Counted from the first letter of the stretch, positions 1-10,199 are shown. The stretch is DNA of 64,000 bases from Paludisphaera rhizosphaerae (GCF_011065895.1 NZ_JAALCR010000008.1:62001-126000), one strand, 5' to 3'. Translations and numbers: made by a program. Notes: generated by a model not told the origin, from the letters alone.

Positions 1-1
1 C

Positions 2-1306
2 GGCGACGCCGTTGCTCTGCCTGAGGGCGTCCTTTCGCTGGTCCGCATGACGCCCGGGCAGGTCGCGCAGGCGGGCGTCAAAACGGTCGCCGTGGGCTTC
101 AGACGACGAGACGAGCGGATGACGACGGTTGGGTCGATCAGCTTCGACGAGAGCCGCCGATTCCAGGTTGCGTCGAACGCCCGCGGCAGCCTCTGTCTCG
201 ATCGCGTCTACGCATCGTCCGAGGGCGTGACCGTTCAGGCGGGCCAACGGCTCGCCGACCTGTATGGCTACGACATGGCCCAGGCGATCCGAGTCTACCG
301 CGACGCCGTCGTCGCGCGCGAGGCCGCCCCCGCGGACAACCTGCCGGCGACCCCGCTCGGAGACCCCAAGGAACGAGTCGACCTCGCCATCCAGGGGCTG
401 AAGGTGCTTGGGGTGCGCCAGAACCAGATCGAAGCGATCGCCGCGGGGAGTCTCTCCTCGGAACTCCTTCCCATCCTCGCCCCGATCAGCGGCCACATCG
501 TTCGCAAGTCCATCCAGGAAGGTCAATACGTCTCGGAGGGGCAGTTCCTCTTCGAGATCGTCGACCTGAGCCGGGTCTGGTTCGTCGCCCAGGTCTTCGA
601 GGACCAACTCGGTCGCGTCGAGGTGGGCCGTCGGATCGAAGCGACCATCCCGACTTTCCCCGGCGAGGTCTTCACGGGACGCGTCGCGTTGATCGCCCCC
701 ACGCTCGACCCGACCACGCGTACGGCCGCGGTCCGCTTCGAGATCGACAACCCCGGACATCGTCTCCGGCCCGGGATGTACGCGACCGTCACGTTGAATC
801 TCGCGCCGGAGTCTCGGGAGGCCAAGGAGCCGACGACTTGTCCGGTCACGGGCCTTCGGCTCGGTTCGATGGGAAATCCGGTGGAAACCGAAGTGGACGG
901 GCGGACGATCCGGCTCTGCTGCGAAGGCTGCATCGCGAAGTTGAAATCCAATCCCGCGGCTTATCTCCCCAGGCCCGGCACCTCTTCGGAGGACGTCGTC
1001 CTCAGCGTGCCCGAGTCGGCGGTCGTCGACACAGGATCGCACAAGATCGTCTACGTCGAATCCGCTCCAGGGGTCTTCGAGGGGAGGTCGGTCGATCTCG
1101 GCCCGCTCTCCGGGGGGGATTACCCCGTTCTCGCCGGCCTCGCGTCTGGCGAACGAGTCGCAGCGGCCGGCGCTTTCCTGATCGACGCTGAGTCCCGCCT
1201 CAACCCGGGGGCGACGGTTGCGAAAAAGCCGGCAAGCGACGTCGCCGAGCCCCTTGCGAGCACCTCGCGACTTCGAGGCGGTCGGGAGCCTCGCCTGCAG
1301 CCCTGA
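2..1306 (+). CDS. RND efflux periplasmic adaptor (HlyD/CusB family), 5'-truncated by the window
   Basis: Membrane-fusion protein that would link an inner-membrane RND pump to an outer-membrane channel, probably for metal efflux. The reading frame is open to the left edge and the residues before the first ATG (47) read on smoothly (LPEGVLSLVRMTPGQ), so the true start lies outside the window. Adaptor features are the barrel-sandwich half 'GHIVRKSIQEGQYVSEGQ', the following 'LFEIVDLSRVWFVAQVFE' strand and the beta-barrel 'GRVALIAPTLDPTTRTAAVRF'. Around nt 836-980 there is an inserted cysteine-rich segment (CPVTGLRLG...CCEGC) resembling a YHS/TRASH metal-binding domain, unusual inside an adaptor. 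The pump gene is not in view downstream; the next gene is convergent. Family call is firm, metal specificity is inference. Confidence 0.85.
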   Translation, partial: GDAVALPEGVLSLVRMTPGQVAQAGVKTVAVGFRRRDERMTTVGSISFDESRRFQVASNARGSLCLDRVYASSEGVTVQAGQRLADLYGYDMAQAIRVYRDAVVAREAAPADNLPATPLGDPKERVDLAIQGLKVLGVRQNQIEAIAAGSLSSELLPILAPISGHIVRKSIQEGQYVSEGQFLFEIVDLSRVWFVAQVFEDQLGRVEVGRRIEATIPTFPGEVFTGRVALIAPTLDPTTRTAAVRFEIDNPGHRLRPGMYATVTLNLAPESREAKEPTTCPVTGLRLGSMGNPVETEVDGRTIRLCCEGCIAKLKSNPAAYLPRPGTSSEDVVLSVPESAVVDTGSHKIVYVESAPGVFEGRSVDLGPLSGGDYPVLAGLASGERVAAAGAFLIDAESRLNPGATVAKKPASDVAEPLASTSRLRGGREPRLQP

Positions 1307-1312
1307 GTCGGA

Positions 1313-4018
1313 TCACTCGGGAGGCTTGGCGGCCGCCGACTCGCGAAGCATGGCCGCCATCCCCTCGAACAGGGCGCCCAACGTCGAGGCCGCTTCGGCG
1401 GGTGCCTCGATGACGACGCCCCCCGAGTCGCTCCGACGCACGCTCAACTGCGAGAACAATCGTCGCACCTCGCCGTCAGATAGGGACGGGACGGCGGTCC
1501 GGGCCGATTCGACGGTCGGCGCGACGGGCGTCGGCGCGGTCACGACCGGCTCGGGAGCTTCGTCGGCAGGGGCGTCGTCGCCGGCCTCGACCAGTTCCTC
1601 GAACGGATCGGGCGCCTCGTCGACGACTTCCAGGTCGGACGGATCGAAGCCGTCGATCGCGCCGTCGCCGCCCAAAGCCGCGGCGGCGTTCTCCTCGTAG
1701 AGCTTCTGAGCCCGACTGAGGAACGACCCCGCCTGATCGAAGTGAACGGCGTCGCTCTCGCCGTCGAACAGGCCCTTGAAGAACGCCTGCTTCGAGCCGA
1801 CGAGGTCGGCGATCCGCGATTCGATCCCCTCCTCGGCGACGAGGTTGTACACGTCGATGGGCGACTCCTGGCCGAGCCGGTAGATCCGGCCGATCCGCTG
1901 CTCCAGCACGGCCGGATTCCAGGGGAGCTCCAGGTTGATGACGCTGTTGGCCGCACGCTGGAGGTTCAGCCCCACGCCGCCGGCGTCGGTAGCGAACAGG
2001 ATGCGGAATGCCGGATCGTCGTGGAACTCGACGATGTTCTGAGTCCGCCTCGACGCCTTCTCCGCGCCGGTGAAGTAACCCGCGCGGCCGCCGACCTCGG
2101 CCAGGATGTCGCCCACGGCCCAGTGCGCCAGGTGAAGCATTCGCCGCCACTGACTGAAGACGACGACCTTCCGCCCCTGATCGACGACAAGCTGTCGGAC
2201 AAGCTGACGCAGCTCCAACAGCTTGGGCGAAGCCAGGCTCTGCAGCAGGGGATCGTCCGGCTTCCTCCCCTTGAGGGTCGGCCAGACCTCATCGAAATCC
2301 TTCTGAGCGAGGCCGTTCGAGATGATCCGCTGAGCCGTCATCAGGCTCATCAGCCGCATGAATTCCTGCTGTGTCAACGGCCGTCTGCGAGCGATCGCAA
2401 GAATCTGAAGGATGGGCTGGTTGAGCGCGTCATGCTCTTCCAGTTGAGGCGGAGACATTTCGACCGGCACGCGGACGTCGGTCCGGGGCGGAAGTTGGTC
2501 GAGCACCTCTTGCCGAACGCGCCGGATCATGCAGGGGGATAGTCGCTGGCGAAGCGTCTCCAGGTTGCGGACGCCGACGACCTCGCGTTTGCCGTCGGCC
2601 CGGACCGCGTGGACCGAGGAGAGCCGCCACTTCGGCTCCAGAGCGTCGTCGTCGACCCACTCAACGACCGACGCCAGCTCCTCGACGCGGTTCTCCATCG
2701 GCGTGCCCGTAAGCACCAGTCGATACTTGGGGTCGAGCCCCTTCACCGAGAGCGCGGTCTTCGTCTGCCAGTTCTTGATCCGCTGCGCCTCGTCGAGCAC
2801 CACCAGATCGGGCGCCCAGCCTCTCGCCAGGTCGAGATCGCGGAGGAGTTGTTCATAGTTAATGATGAGAAACCCTTCGCGGGTCTCGTCGTACATCGCC
2901 TTGCGTTCAGTCGGCGAGCCGTCGACGATCCGGATCGGCAGGCCGGAGAAGTTGTGCCACTCGCGGGCCCACTGGGGTTTGAGGGCGGCCGGAACGATCA
3001 GAAGGCCCTTCTTGATCCGGCCCAGCTTCTTCAGAATCGTGCAGCAGGAAATCGCCTGCGCCGTCTTGCCCAGGCCCATGTCGTCGGCCAGGAGCATCCG
3101 GGTCGTCTGGAGGAACCGCGTGACCCCTTCCTTTTGATAGGGGTAGAGCGTCCGCGGCAGGATGTTGAAAGCCGTCTTCAATTCGGACGGCCAGACCCCG
3201 GCGTCGACGACGCGCCGGAGCCTCGACTTCTCGCGCGTGAGAACGGCCAGCAGCGCCGGGTCGAAGCGTGAGGCGTCGGGCTTCGCCGGAACGGCCTTCA
3301 ACAGAGCCTCGACCAGTTCGAGCCTTTTCTCGGGTGCGTCGTGATGCGTATTCCTCAGGACGGCCTTCTTATCGCCGTCCTCCTTGAACAGATATCGAAC
3401 GTCTCCCTTTCCCTGGGAGTGACGGGGGAGTTTGCCGCCGTTCTCAAAGCCGATGCCGTCGAGACGATCTCCCGACCCGACGAGCGGGCGGATCGCATCC
3501 CAGGTCAGCCCCTCGGAAGCGGCCCGCTCAGCCTGCTCCTTGCGAGCCTTCTCCAGATGCCTCGGCCTGGCGTAGACATGCAGCAAGACGGCCAGGACGT
3601 GCTTGCAAAGCCCCAGTGAGTTCTTGAGGTAGTCGGGGCAATCGCAACGGCCGACAATCGGATCGACGCCCAGGAGCATCGTCTGATAGGGACGGACGTT
3701 CGCCCCCTTTCGAGCCGTCGCATAGAGGCCGAGGATCTTCCCTCCCTCGGGTCGGCTCTTGATCCTCAGATCCTCCTTCCGCGCGGAGTCCAACCGCCGC
3801 AGGACTGCGTCGAGCGCATCGACGCGGACAGGCCACTCCTCAACGGGGACGACCGTCATCACGTGCGACGCGAGCAGATCGGCCGGGATCGGCTTCGACT
3901 TGGCGCCGACCTGACCCCGGAGCGTCTGAAAGGCCTCCAGCGCGCGGTCGATCTCGGCGGCCTCCCGGCCTTCGAGGACCTCACGAGCCTTCTCCAGAAG
4001 CGCGACGATCGAACTCAT
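1313..4018 (-). CDS. SWIM zinc-finger SNF2-family DEAD/DEAH helicase
   Basis: 901-residue ATP-dependent DNA translocase of the SNF2/Rad54-like superfamily. An N-terminal SWIM zinc finger is visible as C125-x-C127-x10-C138-x-H140. Helicase lobe 1 has motif I DDMGLGKT (312-319), motif II DEAQ (409-412) and LTGTPMENR. Lobe 2 has VVFSQW, a FATDAGGVGLNLQ block and motif VI QRIGRIYRLGQ. The last ~130 residues are acidic, Ala/Pro-rich and probably disordered. SWIM plus SNF2 proteins are widespread in bacteria and are thought to remodel or repair DNA, but no precise role is established. Nearest neighbours are convergent (adaptor, 6 nt away) and same-strand pgi 135 nt upstream, so it may be transcribed alone or with pgi. 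Confidence 0.92.
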   Translation of the reverse strand: MSSIVALLEKAREVLEGREAAEIDRALEAFQTLRGQVGAKSKPIPADLLASHVMTVVPVEEWPVRVDALDAVLRRLDSARKEDLRIKSRPEGGKILGLYATARKGANVRPYQTMLLGVDPIVGRCDCPDYLKNSLGLCKHVLAVLLHVYARPRHLEKARKEQAERAASEGLTWDAIRPLVGSGDRLDGIGFENGGKLPRHSQGKGDVRYLFKEDGDKKAVLRNTHHDAPEKRLELVEALLKAVPAKPDASRFDPALLAVLTREKSRLRRVVDAGVWPSELKTAFNILPRTLYPYQKEGVTRFLQTTRMLLADDMGLGKTAQAISCCTILKKLGRIKKGLLIVPAALKPQWAREWHNFSGLPIRIVDGSPTERKAMYDETREGFLIINYEQLLRDLDLARGWAPDLVVLDEAQRIKNWQTKTALSVKGLDPKYRLVLTGTPMENRVEELASVVEWVDDDALEPKWRLSSVHAVRADGKREVVGVRNLETLRQRLSPCMIRRVRQEVLDQLPPRTDVRVPVEMSPPQLEEHDALNQPILQILAIARRRPLTQQEFMRLMSLMTAQRIISNGLAQKDFDEVWPTLKGRKPDDPLLQSLASPKLLELRQLVRQLVVDQGRKVVVFSQWRRMLHLAHWAVGDILAEVGGRAGYFTGAEKASRRTQNIVEFHDDPAFRILFATDAGGVGLNLQRAANSVINLELPWNPAVLEQRIGRIYRLGQESPIDVYNLVAEEGIESRIADLVGSKQAFFKGLFDGESDAVHFDQAGSFLSRAQKLYEENAAAALGGDGAIDGFDPSDLEVVDEAPDPFEELVEAGDDAPADEAPEPVVTAPTPVAPTVESARTAVPSLSDGEVRRLFSQLSVRRSDSGGVVIEAPAEAASTLGALFEGMAAMLRESAAAKPPE

Positions 4019-4069
4019 GTAAGGTGCTCAGAGGATGTGACGTGATGTCGGATGAAGAAGTTGACGAGG

Positions 4070-4135
4070 CGTTGCCGATCGCCCCCTCATCCGGCCCTTC
4101 GGGCCACCTTCCCCCGCGAGGGAGGAAGGCCGATA
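4070..4135. repeat. Possible dispersed intergenic element with GGCCC/GGGCC hairpin
   Basis: The 135-nt spacer between the helicase and pgi holds a block reading approximately CCCTCATCCGGCCCTTCGGG followed by CCACCTTCCCCCGCGAGGG. It contains a short GGCCC-TTC-GGGCC hairpin. Similar 'CCTCATCCGGCC...CCACCTTC' strings occur as dispersed intergenic copies in other high-GC genomes (recollection, not checked). Only one copy is seen in this window, so its repeat status is inference. Confidence 0.3.
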
Positions 4136-4153
4136 TGGACCGGATTCGGAGCC

Positions 4154-5734
4154 TCACACGGTCTGGAACGTCGTCAGCCCCGGGTTCTCACCACGAGTCA
4201 TCCTGGCGCGGCCGTTGGCGGCGAGGTGTTCGAGGACGAGATAGACGGTCTCGGCCGCGTCGGGCTCGCCGACGGCCGCGGCGATCTGGTCGGCCGTCTG
4301 CGGCCCGGCGGAGAGCGCGGCGCGGGCCTTGTCCTGGAGCGAGAGGACACTCGCCGCGGCCTTCTTGCCGGCCTCAACGCCTGGCTGGTGGTAGGCGTTG
4401 ATATTGACGAGCGTGGCGTAGAGTCCGACGGCCCGTTCGAAGAGCGCGATCAACGCGCCGACGATCTTCGCATCGACCCGCGGGACGGTGATCGTGGCCG
4501 AGGTCCGGTCATTGGCGAAGAGGGCCTCGCGCGTCCCCAGCAGGAACCCGTGCAGGTAGTCGCCCGAGGTCACGCCGGGCTCGACCTCCATGCCGGAGCC
4601 GCCGTCCTCCAGCACGCGGATGAACGTGACGAAGAAGTTGTCGACGCCGTCGCGGAGTTGCTGAACATAGGCGTGCTGGTCGGTCGACCCCTTGTTGCCG
4701 TAAACGCTGATCCCCTGATCGACGCGGTTCCCCTCCAGATCGAGCCGCTTGCCCAGCGACTCCATCACCAACTGCTGGAGATATCGGCTGAACAACAGCA
4801 GCCGATCCTTGTAGGGGAGGACGACCATGTCCTTGGCCCCCTTGCCGTCGGTCGCCAGATACCAGGCCAGGGCCAGCAGGGCGGCGGGGTTCGTCTTCGC
4901 ATCGTGGACGCGAGTCGCGACGTCCATCGCGGCGGCGCCGTCGAGCATGGCCTTCATGTCGAGCCCCTGAAGGAGCCCCGGGACCAGACCAACGGCCGAG
5001 GTCTCGCTCGTGCGGCCGCCGACCCAATCCCACATCGGGAACCGAGCCAGCCAGCCCTCTTTCGTCACAGTCTGATCGAGCTTCGAGCCCGCTCCGGTGA
5101 CGGCCGCGGCATGCTTGGCGAAGTCGAGCCCCGCCTTCTTGTAGGCCTCGGCGACGACCAGCATGCCGTTGCGGGTCTCCGGCGTGCCGCCCGACTTGCT
5201 CATGACGACGACGAGCGTTTCGTCCAGCTTGTCGCCGATCCGCTCCAACTCGCGGGCGATGCCGTCGGGGTCGGTGTTGTCGACGAAATGCGGCTGGAGC
5301 TTGTCGGCCTTCGGCTCGCCCAGGGCGTCGGCGACGAACTCCGGCCCGAGCGCCGAGCCGCCGATGCCGATGGAGAGGACCCGCGTGAACCTCGGCTTGC
5401 GCTGGGGCTTCACCGCGCCGGAATGCACCTTGGCGGCAAAGTCGACGGCCTCGGCGAGGGCGTCCTCAATCTCCTTGGTGATCTCGGCCGTCGGGGCGAG
5501 CCTCGGTGCGCGGAGCCAGTAGTGGCCGACCATCCGGTCCTCGTCCGGATTGGCGATCGCCCCCTTTTCCAGGGCGTCCATCGCGGTGAAGGCCGCGTCG
5601 ATCGCCGGCTTCATGCGGTCGAGGAAGGTCGACTCGAAACCCATCCGGCTGACATCAAGCGAAACGTCGAGAGTGGGGACCTCGCAGAGGGATGACTGGA
5701 AGCGCTTCCACAGATCGGCGGCGTTGGTAGGCAT
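4154..5734 (-). CDS. pgi: Glucose-6-phosphate isomerase
   Basis: Cytosolic isomerase interconverting glucose-6-phosphate and fructose-6-phosphate. 526 residues, the usual family size. Diagnostic blocks are the phosphate-binding '[14 protein letters not shown]', the '[13 protein letters not shown]' block, '[13 protein letters not shown]' (the second PGI signature in the variant lacking the F-S of the E. coli form), '[14 protein letters not shown]' and the C-terminal '[11 protein letters not shown]' with the conserved lysine. It lies 37 nt downstream of the DUF202 gene on the same strand. No strong Shine-Dalgarno is visible before the chosen ATG, but the N-terminus ([13 protein letters not shown]) is reasonable and no better start is near. 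Confidence 0.95.
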   Translation of the reverse strand: MPTNAADLWKRFQSSLCEVPTLDVSLDVSRMGFESTFLDRMKPAIDAAFTAMDALEKGAIANPDEDRMVGHYWLRAPRLAPTAEITKEIEDALAEAVDFAAKVHSGAVKPQRKPRFTRVLSIGIGGSALGPEFVADALGEPKADKLQPHFVDNTDPDGIARELERIGDKLDETLVVVMSKSGGTPETRNGMLVVAEAYKKAGLDFAKHAAAVTGAGSKLDQTVTKEGWLARFPMWDWVGGRTSETSAVGLVPGLLQGLDMKAMLDGAAAMDVATRVHDAKTNPAALLALAWYLATDGKGAKDMVVLPYKDRLLLFSRYLQQLVMESLGKRLDLEGNRVDQGISVYGNKGSTDQHAYVQQLRDGVDNFFVTFIRVLEDGGSGMEVEPGVTSGDYLHGFLLGTREALFANDRTSATITVPRVDAKIVGALIALFERAVGLYATLVNINAYHQPGVEAGKKAAASVLSLQDKARAALSAGPQTADQIAAAVGEPDAAETVYLVLEHLAANGRARMTRGENPGLTTFQTV

Positions 5735-5771
5735 GGTTCGGCTCGTCGGTTCTTATGTCAGGATCGATCGA

Positions 5772-6158
5772 TCAGGATGTCAGAATCATCAGCGCCATCG
5801 CCAGGCCGGCGCTCGCCAGGACCGTCGCCACAACGAGAGACGTCTGCATGGGAAGATTCGGGTTCGAGACGCCGGCCTGCAGCGACGCGACGTACTCCCG
5901 GTGGCGCAAGGCTGCGACCACGCAGACGTAAACACCAAAGACGACGATCGCGCAGCCCAGGAGCGAGGCGAACGGCGAACGAGCTCTCCCGAACTCTCCT
6001 TCGCCGGCTTCCAAGCCCCGGATGATGAAGCCGAAACGGGCGACCAGGAAGCCGAAGCCCATCAGCCCCAGCGACGTCCGCACCCAGGCCAGGTAGGTCC
6101 GTTCGGCGGCCAGGTAGACGCGCGGATCGTCCACCGGCTTGTGTACTTCGACGTTCAT
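5772..6158 (-). CDS. DUF202 (YidH-type) membrane protein
   Basis: 128-residue inner-membrane protein with three predicted transmembrane segments (about residues 30-46, 66-86 and 105-126). The N-terminal 'DPRVYLAAERTYLAWVRTSLGLMGFGF' block is the hallmark of DUF202/YidH proteins. Function of the family is not established. It lies between pgi downstream and the glycosyltransferase upstream (70 nt away), all on the minus strand. Nothing in the sequence ties it functionally to either. Confidence 0.85.
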   Translation of the reverse strand: MNVEVHKPVDDPRVYLAAERTYLAWVRTSLGLMGFGFLVARFGFIIRGLEAGEGEFGRARSPFASLLGCAIVVFGVYVCVVAALRHREYVASLQAGVSNPNLPMQTSLVVATVLASAGLAMALMILTS

Positions 6159-6227
6159 GGCGGCCCCGTGGGAATCGCGTCGTCAAGCCATCATCGCACG
6201 TCCATCGCTTGCGAGACACCCCGGACT

Positions 6228-7298
6228 CTACCGATCCGTCGAGTCGGCCGTCGGGCCTTGCTTGACCTCGCGCAGCAGGTACGTGGTCTTGTCCTGCGAC
6301 TCGTAGTAGGTCCGCATGATGAGTTCGGCCTGAATCCCCAGCAGGATGCTCATCCCGCCAGCCAGGAACAGCATCACGGCCACCGAGGGCAGGGGGGTTT
6401 CGATGAACGTCTTGGAATGGAGGTCGTTCGACCAGAGGAGCACCGACCAGAGCCTCGCCGGCCAGGGAAAGATGTACTTCAGGTAGAGCATGGCCGCGAA
6501 GCAGAGGAACCCGCCCCCGAACGCCCAGAGCCCGAACCGGCCGTAGAAGTGGATCGGCCGCTGGGAGTACTTCTGGAGGAACCGGATCAGGATCAGGTCG
6601 AGCACGACGTTGAACGTCCGGCCCAGCCCGTACTTGGTCTTGCCGGCGGTCCGGGCGCGATGGTTGACGACCTGCTCCGTGACCTTCGCCCCTTGCCAGG
6701 CGGCGAAGATGGGGATGAACCGGTGCATCTCGCCGTAGAGCCGCACCCCGGCCAAAACCCGGCGACGGTACGCCTTGAGCGTGCAGCCGTAGTCGTGGAG
6801 CGGGATCCCAGAGAGCTTCGCCACCAGGCGGTTGGCGATCCTCGAAGGGATCTTTCGGCTGAGGAGCGCGTCCTGGCGGTTCTTGCGCCAGCCGGAGACG
6901 ACGTCGAAGCCCTGGTCGAGCGTCGCCAGCAGCTTGGGGATGTCGGCCGGGTCGTTCTGACGGTCGCCGTCCATGGGGACGAGGACATCTCCCCGGGCCA
7001 GGTCGAGCGCCGCCGAGAGCGCGGCGGTCTGGCCGCAGTTCCGCCAGAGGAACGCCGCGCGGACGTGCTCGGGGTCGCGAGCCTGGATCGCTTCGAGCTT
7101 CGCCGTCGTGCCGTCGGTCGAGCCGTCGTCCACGAAGATCAACTCGTACCGCCAGCGCGACGGCCGGAGCACGGCGTCCAGTTCCTCATGCAACGGGCCG
7201 ACGTTGTCGACCTCGTTGAAGACCGGGATCAGGACCGAGAGGTCGACCGCGCCGGGCTCGACGGGCGCGGTCGCCTTTTGCTGCGAGATCGTCGTCAT
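6228..7298 (-). CDS. Family 2 glycosyltransferase, DPM1/ArnC-like with two C-terminal TM helices
   Basis: 356-residue membrane-bound GT2 enzyme, likely transferring a sugar from a nucleotide donor to a polyprenyl-phosphate or lipid acceptor. The GT-A fold is shown by '[13 protein letters not shown]' (20-33), '[10 protein letters not shown]' (55-64), the DxD-type motif MDGD (109-112) and the acceptor loop 'GCTLKAYRR'. Two hydrophobic helices follow near residues 265-290 and 310-335. I take the ATG at 7298 because it overlaps the upstream gene's stop in an ATGA (7295-7298), giving translational coupling. A longer in-frame extension exists but encodes low-complexity Arg/Pro sequence. Acceptor and donor cannot be told from sequence. 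Confidence 0.88.
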   Translation of the reverse strand: MTTISQQKATAPVEPGAVDLSVLIPVFNEVDNVGPLHEELDAVLRPSRWRYELIFVDDGSTDGTTAKLEAIQARDPEHVRAAFLWRNCGQTAALSAALDLARGDVLVPMDGDRQNDPADIPKLLATLDQGFDVVSGWRKNRQDALLSRKIPSRIANRLVAKLSGIPLHDYGCTLKAYRRRVLAGVRLYGEMHRFIPIFAAWQGAKVTEQVVNHRARTAGKTKYGLGRTFNVVLDLILIRFLQKYSQRPIHFYGRFGLWAFGGGFLCFAAMLYLKYIFPWPARLWSVLLWSNDLHSKTFIETPLPSVAVMLFLAGGMSILLGIQAELIMRTYYESQDKTTYLLREVKQGPTADSTDR

Positions 7299-8239
7299 GA
7301 TCCGGCGCCGACGCCCCCACGCTTGCCGATGATGAACTGCTCCAGGTAGCGACGGCTGATGATGAGCGAGTCCTTCCGGTCCTCGATCGTTCCCTCGTAG
7401 GCCCGGTCCTCGACCTCGATGGCGAGGTGTCCCTTGTAGCCGGCGTCGGCCAGCGCCCCAAGGAACGCGCCCCAGTTGACGTCCCCCTGACCGGGGAGCT
7501 TGGGCGAGTGCCAGGAGTTGGGATGGGCGAAGACGCCGACCTGATTCAGCTTGGCCCGATCGATCCGCAGGTCCTTGGCGTGGGCGTGGTGGATGCGGTC
7601 CTTGAACTCGGCCAGCGGGGCGATGTAGTCCATCTGCTGGAGGACCAGGTGCGAGGGGTCGTAATTCAGGCCGAAGTTCGGGCTGGGGATGTCGGCGAAC
7701 ATCCGTCGCCAGATCGCCGGCGAGTGCGCCAGGTTCTTGCCGCCCGGCCACTCGTCCTTGCCGAACGACATCGGGCAGTTCTCGATGCCGACCTTCACCT
7801 TCTTGGCGTCGGCGTGGTCGATGATCGGCCGCCAGACCTCGAGAAACCGCGGCCAGTTGTCGTCGACCGACTTGGTCCAGTCCCGGCCGATGAACGTGTT
7901 CATCCGCCCAACGCCGAGGGCCGCCGCCAGGTCGATGACCTTCAGGATGTGCGCCTGGGCCGTATCCGCCTCTTCCTTGACGGGGGAGAGGGCGTTGGGA
8001 TAGTAGCCGACGCCGGAGATCTCGACGCCGTACTTCTTCAGCAGGTCGTGGGTCGCCTTGATCGCGCCGGCCGAAAGGTCGGAGGCGTCCAGGTGGGTGA
8101 CGCCGGCGTAGCGACGCTCAGCCTTGCCCGGCGGCCAGGCCATCAATTCGACGCTGGCGAATCCCGCTTCGCTCGCGAAGCTCAGCACCTGCTCGAGCGA
8201 ATAATCCGGCAGGATGGCGGACACGAATCCCAGTTGCAT
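7295..8239 (-). CDS. Sugar phosphate isomerase/epimerase (xylose isomerase-like TIM barrel)
   Basis: 314-residue TIM-barrel protein of the AP endonuclease 2 / xylose isomerase-like group, common in planctomycetes and usually linked to inositol or unusual sugar metabolism. Visible blocks include '[21 protein letters not shown]', the metal-ligand segment '[16 protein letters not shown]', '[17 protein letters not shown]', '[10 protein letters not shown]' and '[13 protein letters not shown]'. The start is ATG 8239 because the family pattern begins at MQLGF. The upstream in-frame extension to 8314 is Arg/Ser-rich. The gene overlaps the glycosyltransferase by 4 nt, so the two are co-expressed; whether the isomerase makes the transferase's sugar is inference. 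Confidence 0.88.
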   Translation of the reverse strand: MQLGFVSAILPDYSLEQVLSFASEAGFASVELMAWPPGKAERRYAGVTHLDASDLSAGAIKATHDLLKKYGVEISGVGYYPNALSPVKEEADTAQAHILKVIDLAAALGVGRMNTFIGRDWTKSVDDNWPRFLEVWRPIIDHADAKKVKVGIENCPMSFGKDEWPGGKNLAHSPAIWRRMFADIPSPNFGLNYDPSHLVLQQMDYIAPLAEFKDRIHHAHAKDLRIDRAKLNQVGVFAHPNSWHSPKLPGQGDVNWGAFLGALADAGYKGHLAIEVEDRAYEGTIEDRKDSLIISRRYLEQFIIGKRGGVGAGS

Positions 8240-8343
8240 GATCGGGCGCCTCGACGAGACCGACGAACCACGGGTCGACCGGTCCAGACTACCGCGCGGC
8301 GAGTCTCGAATCACCAGGGACGACCTTCGAAGCCGCCCTCGTT

Positions 8344-9075
8344 TCAGAACACCCGCAGGATGTTGGTGACGCCGTTGGTGTCGACGAGTCCCTTGAACAT
8401 GACCCCGGCCTTGCCCGAACGAGGGGCGTTGGCGAGCCGTTTGCCTCCCGCCCAGTAGCGGATGTCGAGCGTCCCTGAGCCGGTAGCGCCGGAGAAGGTG
8501 CCGCCGCTGGATCCGTCCACCGTCCAGTTGAAATGGGTGGGGCGGCCCGCGGAGTCGAGCGTACTGGTGTCGCCCTGAAGGTTGAGGACCAGGATGTTGC
8601 CGCTGTTCGAGGCGTTCTTGTCGATCAGGGCGGCGATCCCCGTCGTGGGCTGCGAAGAGTCGACGGGCGTGAACAGGCCGATCTGGACGTCTCCCTTCAG
8701 GAACGACGTCGACATGCCTCCGCCGGCGATGAAGAACTGGGCTTTCTGGTTGGTGTACCGACCAGGACCGGCGACGTAACTGCCTGAAAACTTGGCGGAG
8801 AACGCCTGGCGGGCCAGTTCACGGGCCGTCGGCTGGCCGACGTCCGTCGTGTCGGCGGTGGGAACTGCCGAGGTCGACGACCGCGTGCTCGCCAGCAGGT
8901 TGGCCAGGGAGGCCGAACCGGTGAGCAACGACGACGCGTAGGGGACGTCGCGGACTTCCAGCCGCTCAACGGCTGGCCTCAACTTCCTTCTGCCTCCCGA
9001 GCGCGTACCCATGAGGCCTGAAACCCTCCGCATCGGGGCGAATCGCCTTGCGACTCCTTGCGAGGCGTCCTTCAC
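8344..9075 (-). CDS. Exported or surface hypothetical protein with LEVRDVP-type N-terminus
   Basis: 243-residue protein of unknown function. Near residues 31-45 it carries '[17 protein letters not shown]', a variant of the LExR-x-(L/V) segment found at the start of many planctomycete extracellular proteins. The remainder is Gly/Ser/Thr-rich and predicted to be beta-structured, with no recognised catalytic motif. Start is uncertain: the GTG at 9075 has no good ribosome binding site, while ATGs at 9033 and 9012 are in frame and the latter follows GGAGGG. Flanked by same-strand rhomboid and isomerase genes with gaps of 77 and 104 nt. No function is proposed. Confidence 0.65.
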   Translation of the reverse strand: MKDASQGVARRFAPMRRVSGLMGTRSGGRRKLRPAVERLEVRDVPYASSLLTGSASLANLLASTRSSTSAVPTADTTDVGQPTARELARQAFSAKFSGSYVAGPGRYTNQKAQFFIAGGGMSTSFLKGDVQIGLFTPVDSSQPTTGIAALIDKNASNSGNILVLNLQGDTSTLDSAGRPTHFNWTVDGSSGGTFSGATGSGTLDIRYWAGGKRLANAPRSGKAGVMFKGLVDTNGVTNILRVF

Positions 9076-9152
9076 CGACCAAAAGGGTTATCGGACTCCA
9101 AGGGGCTGCTCGTTGAGGAATGACGGCCTACCGGCCCGAAACCGATCCGTCG

Positions 9153-10070
9153 TCAGAACCTCATCAAACCCATGACCATGCCGACGGCCAGACCGCCCAG
9201 GTGGGCAGCGTTGGCGATGGGACCGAGGAAGCCGGTGAAGCAGATGACCAACCAGGCCAGCATGATCACCACGTTCCGGGAGTCGATGTTCAACCCCTCT
9301 TCTGGGTGGTTCTCGCCCATCATCCAGATATAGCCGAAGAGGGCGTAGACGACGCCGGAAAGGCCGCCCCAGGGTGGGCTCGCACGCAGGCCCAGCATGC
9401 CCTCCTGCCAGTTCTCAATGTATGCGTACTCAGCGAAGTTCGACAGGATCGCCGAGACGACGATCAACGTCAGCAACTTCCAGGAGCCGCGTCTCACCTC
9501 GATGGCCGTGCCCAACGCCATCATCCACAGGCCGTTGAACAAGATGTGCCACGGGCCGAAGTGGAGGAAGATCGGGGTGACCGCCCGCCAAACCTGGCCG
9601 CCCATGATGTCGGCCAGTCCCTTGTGGGGGCGGAGGATCGCCGGCGACCCGCGCCAGTCGTAGTACCCCAGCCATGCGGTGGTCTGTCTTCCGTAGGACG
9701 AGTGCTGAAGCGTGAAGACAACGGCGGCGATGATGACCACGACGACCGTCACCGGCCGACGGCGAAACGTAGGAGCCCCCCAGATGTCGCCGGAGTCGCG
9801 GTTGTTCTTGCGGAACTCCCGTTCCTTTTTCGCGGTCTCCTTGCGCACCTCACGCGCCTTCGAGGCGTTGGCGCGGAACCGAGGATCGTCCGGATCAGCG
9901 ACGAAGTCTTGCAACTCCTTGCTGGCGGCCGCGACATGATCCTCGTTGATGATCCAGACGGCCCAACCGTCGGGCCGACGGTCGATCCGGGACTTCATCC
10001 CCTGGCCGAGCAGGTGGTCTTCCAGGATGCGGGGATCGAGGTTGCTGGGGATCTCGCCGATCAAGCGCAC
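9153..10070 (-). CDS. Rhomboid intramembrane serine protease
   Basis: 305-residue polytopic protease cleaving transmembrane substrates in the inner membrane. An N-terminal cytosolic segment (1-100) resembles the GlpG N-domain and ends in a highly charged stretch. The membrane core (105-304) has H175-x3-N179 (oxyanion hole), GGLSG with nucleophile Ser238, and the catalytic His290 in 'NAAHLGGLAVGMVMG'. All catalytic residues are present, so an active protease is expected. It is divergent from the unknown gene at 10244 across a 173-nt spacer. Confidence 0.93.
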   Translation of the reverse strand: MRLIGEIPSNLDPRILEDHLLGQGMKSRIDRRPDGWAVWIINEDHVAAASKELQDFVADPDDPRFRANASKAREVRKETAKKEREFRKNNRDSGDIWGAPTFRRRPVTVVVVIIAAVVFTLQHSSYGRQTTAWLGYYDWRGSPAILRPHKGLADIMGGQVWRAVTPIFLHFGPWHILFNGLWMMALGTAIEVRRGSWKLLTLIVVSAILSNFAEYAYIENWQEGMLGLRASPPWGGLSGVVYALFGYIWMMGENHPEEGLNIDSRNVVIMLAWLVICFTGFLGPIANAAHLGGLAVGMVMGLMRF

Positions 10071-10169
10071 GGGCGCGTCCTCCGTCGTCGGGCCCGAAGC
10101 GGCCGGCGCCGCGTCCTGGGTGGGGTATTATCTCGCGCCGGCCTTCGGCGTCCCAGCCCCCGCCCCCCG

Positions 10170-10199
10170 TTGGCGGCCCCACGTTGGGCGCGTTAGGAT
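10170..10199 (+). promoter_or_regulatory. Candidate sigma-70 type promoter for the unknown gene at 10244
   Basis: TTGGCG (10170-10175) and TAGGAT (10194-10199) are separated by 18 nt, about 45 nt ahead of the ATG. The match is moderate and found by eye. Confidence 0.3.
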
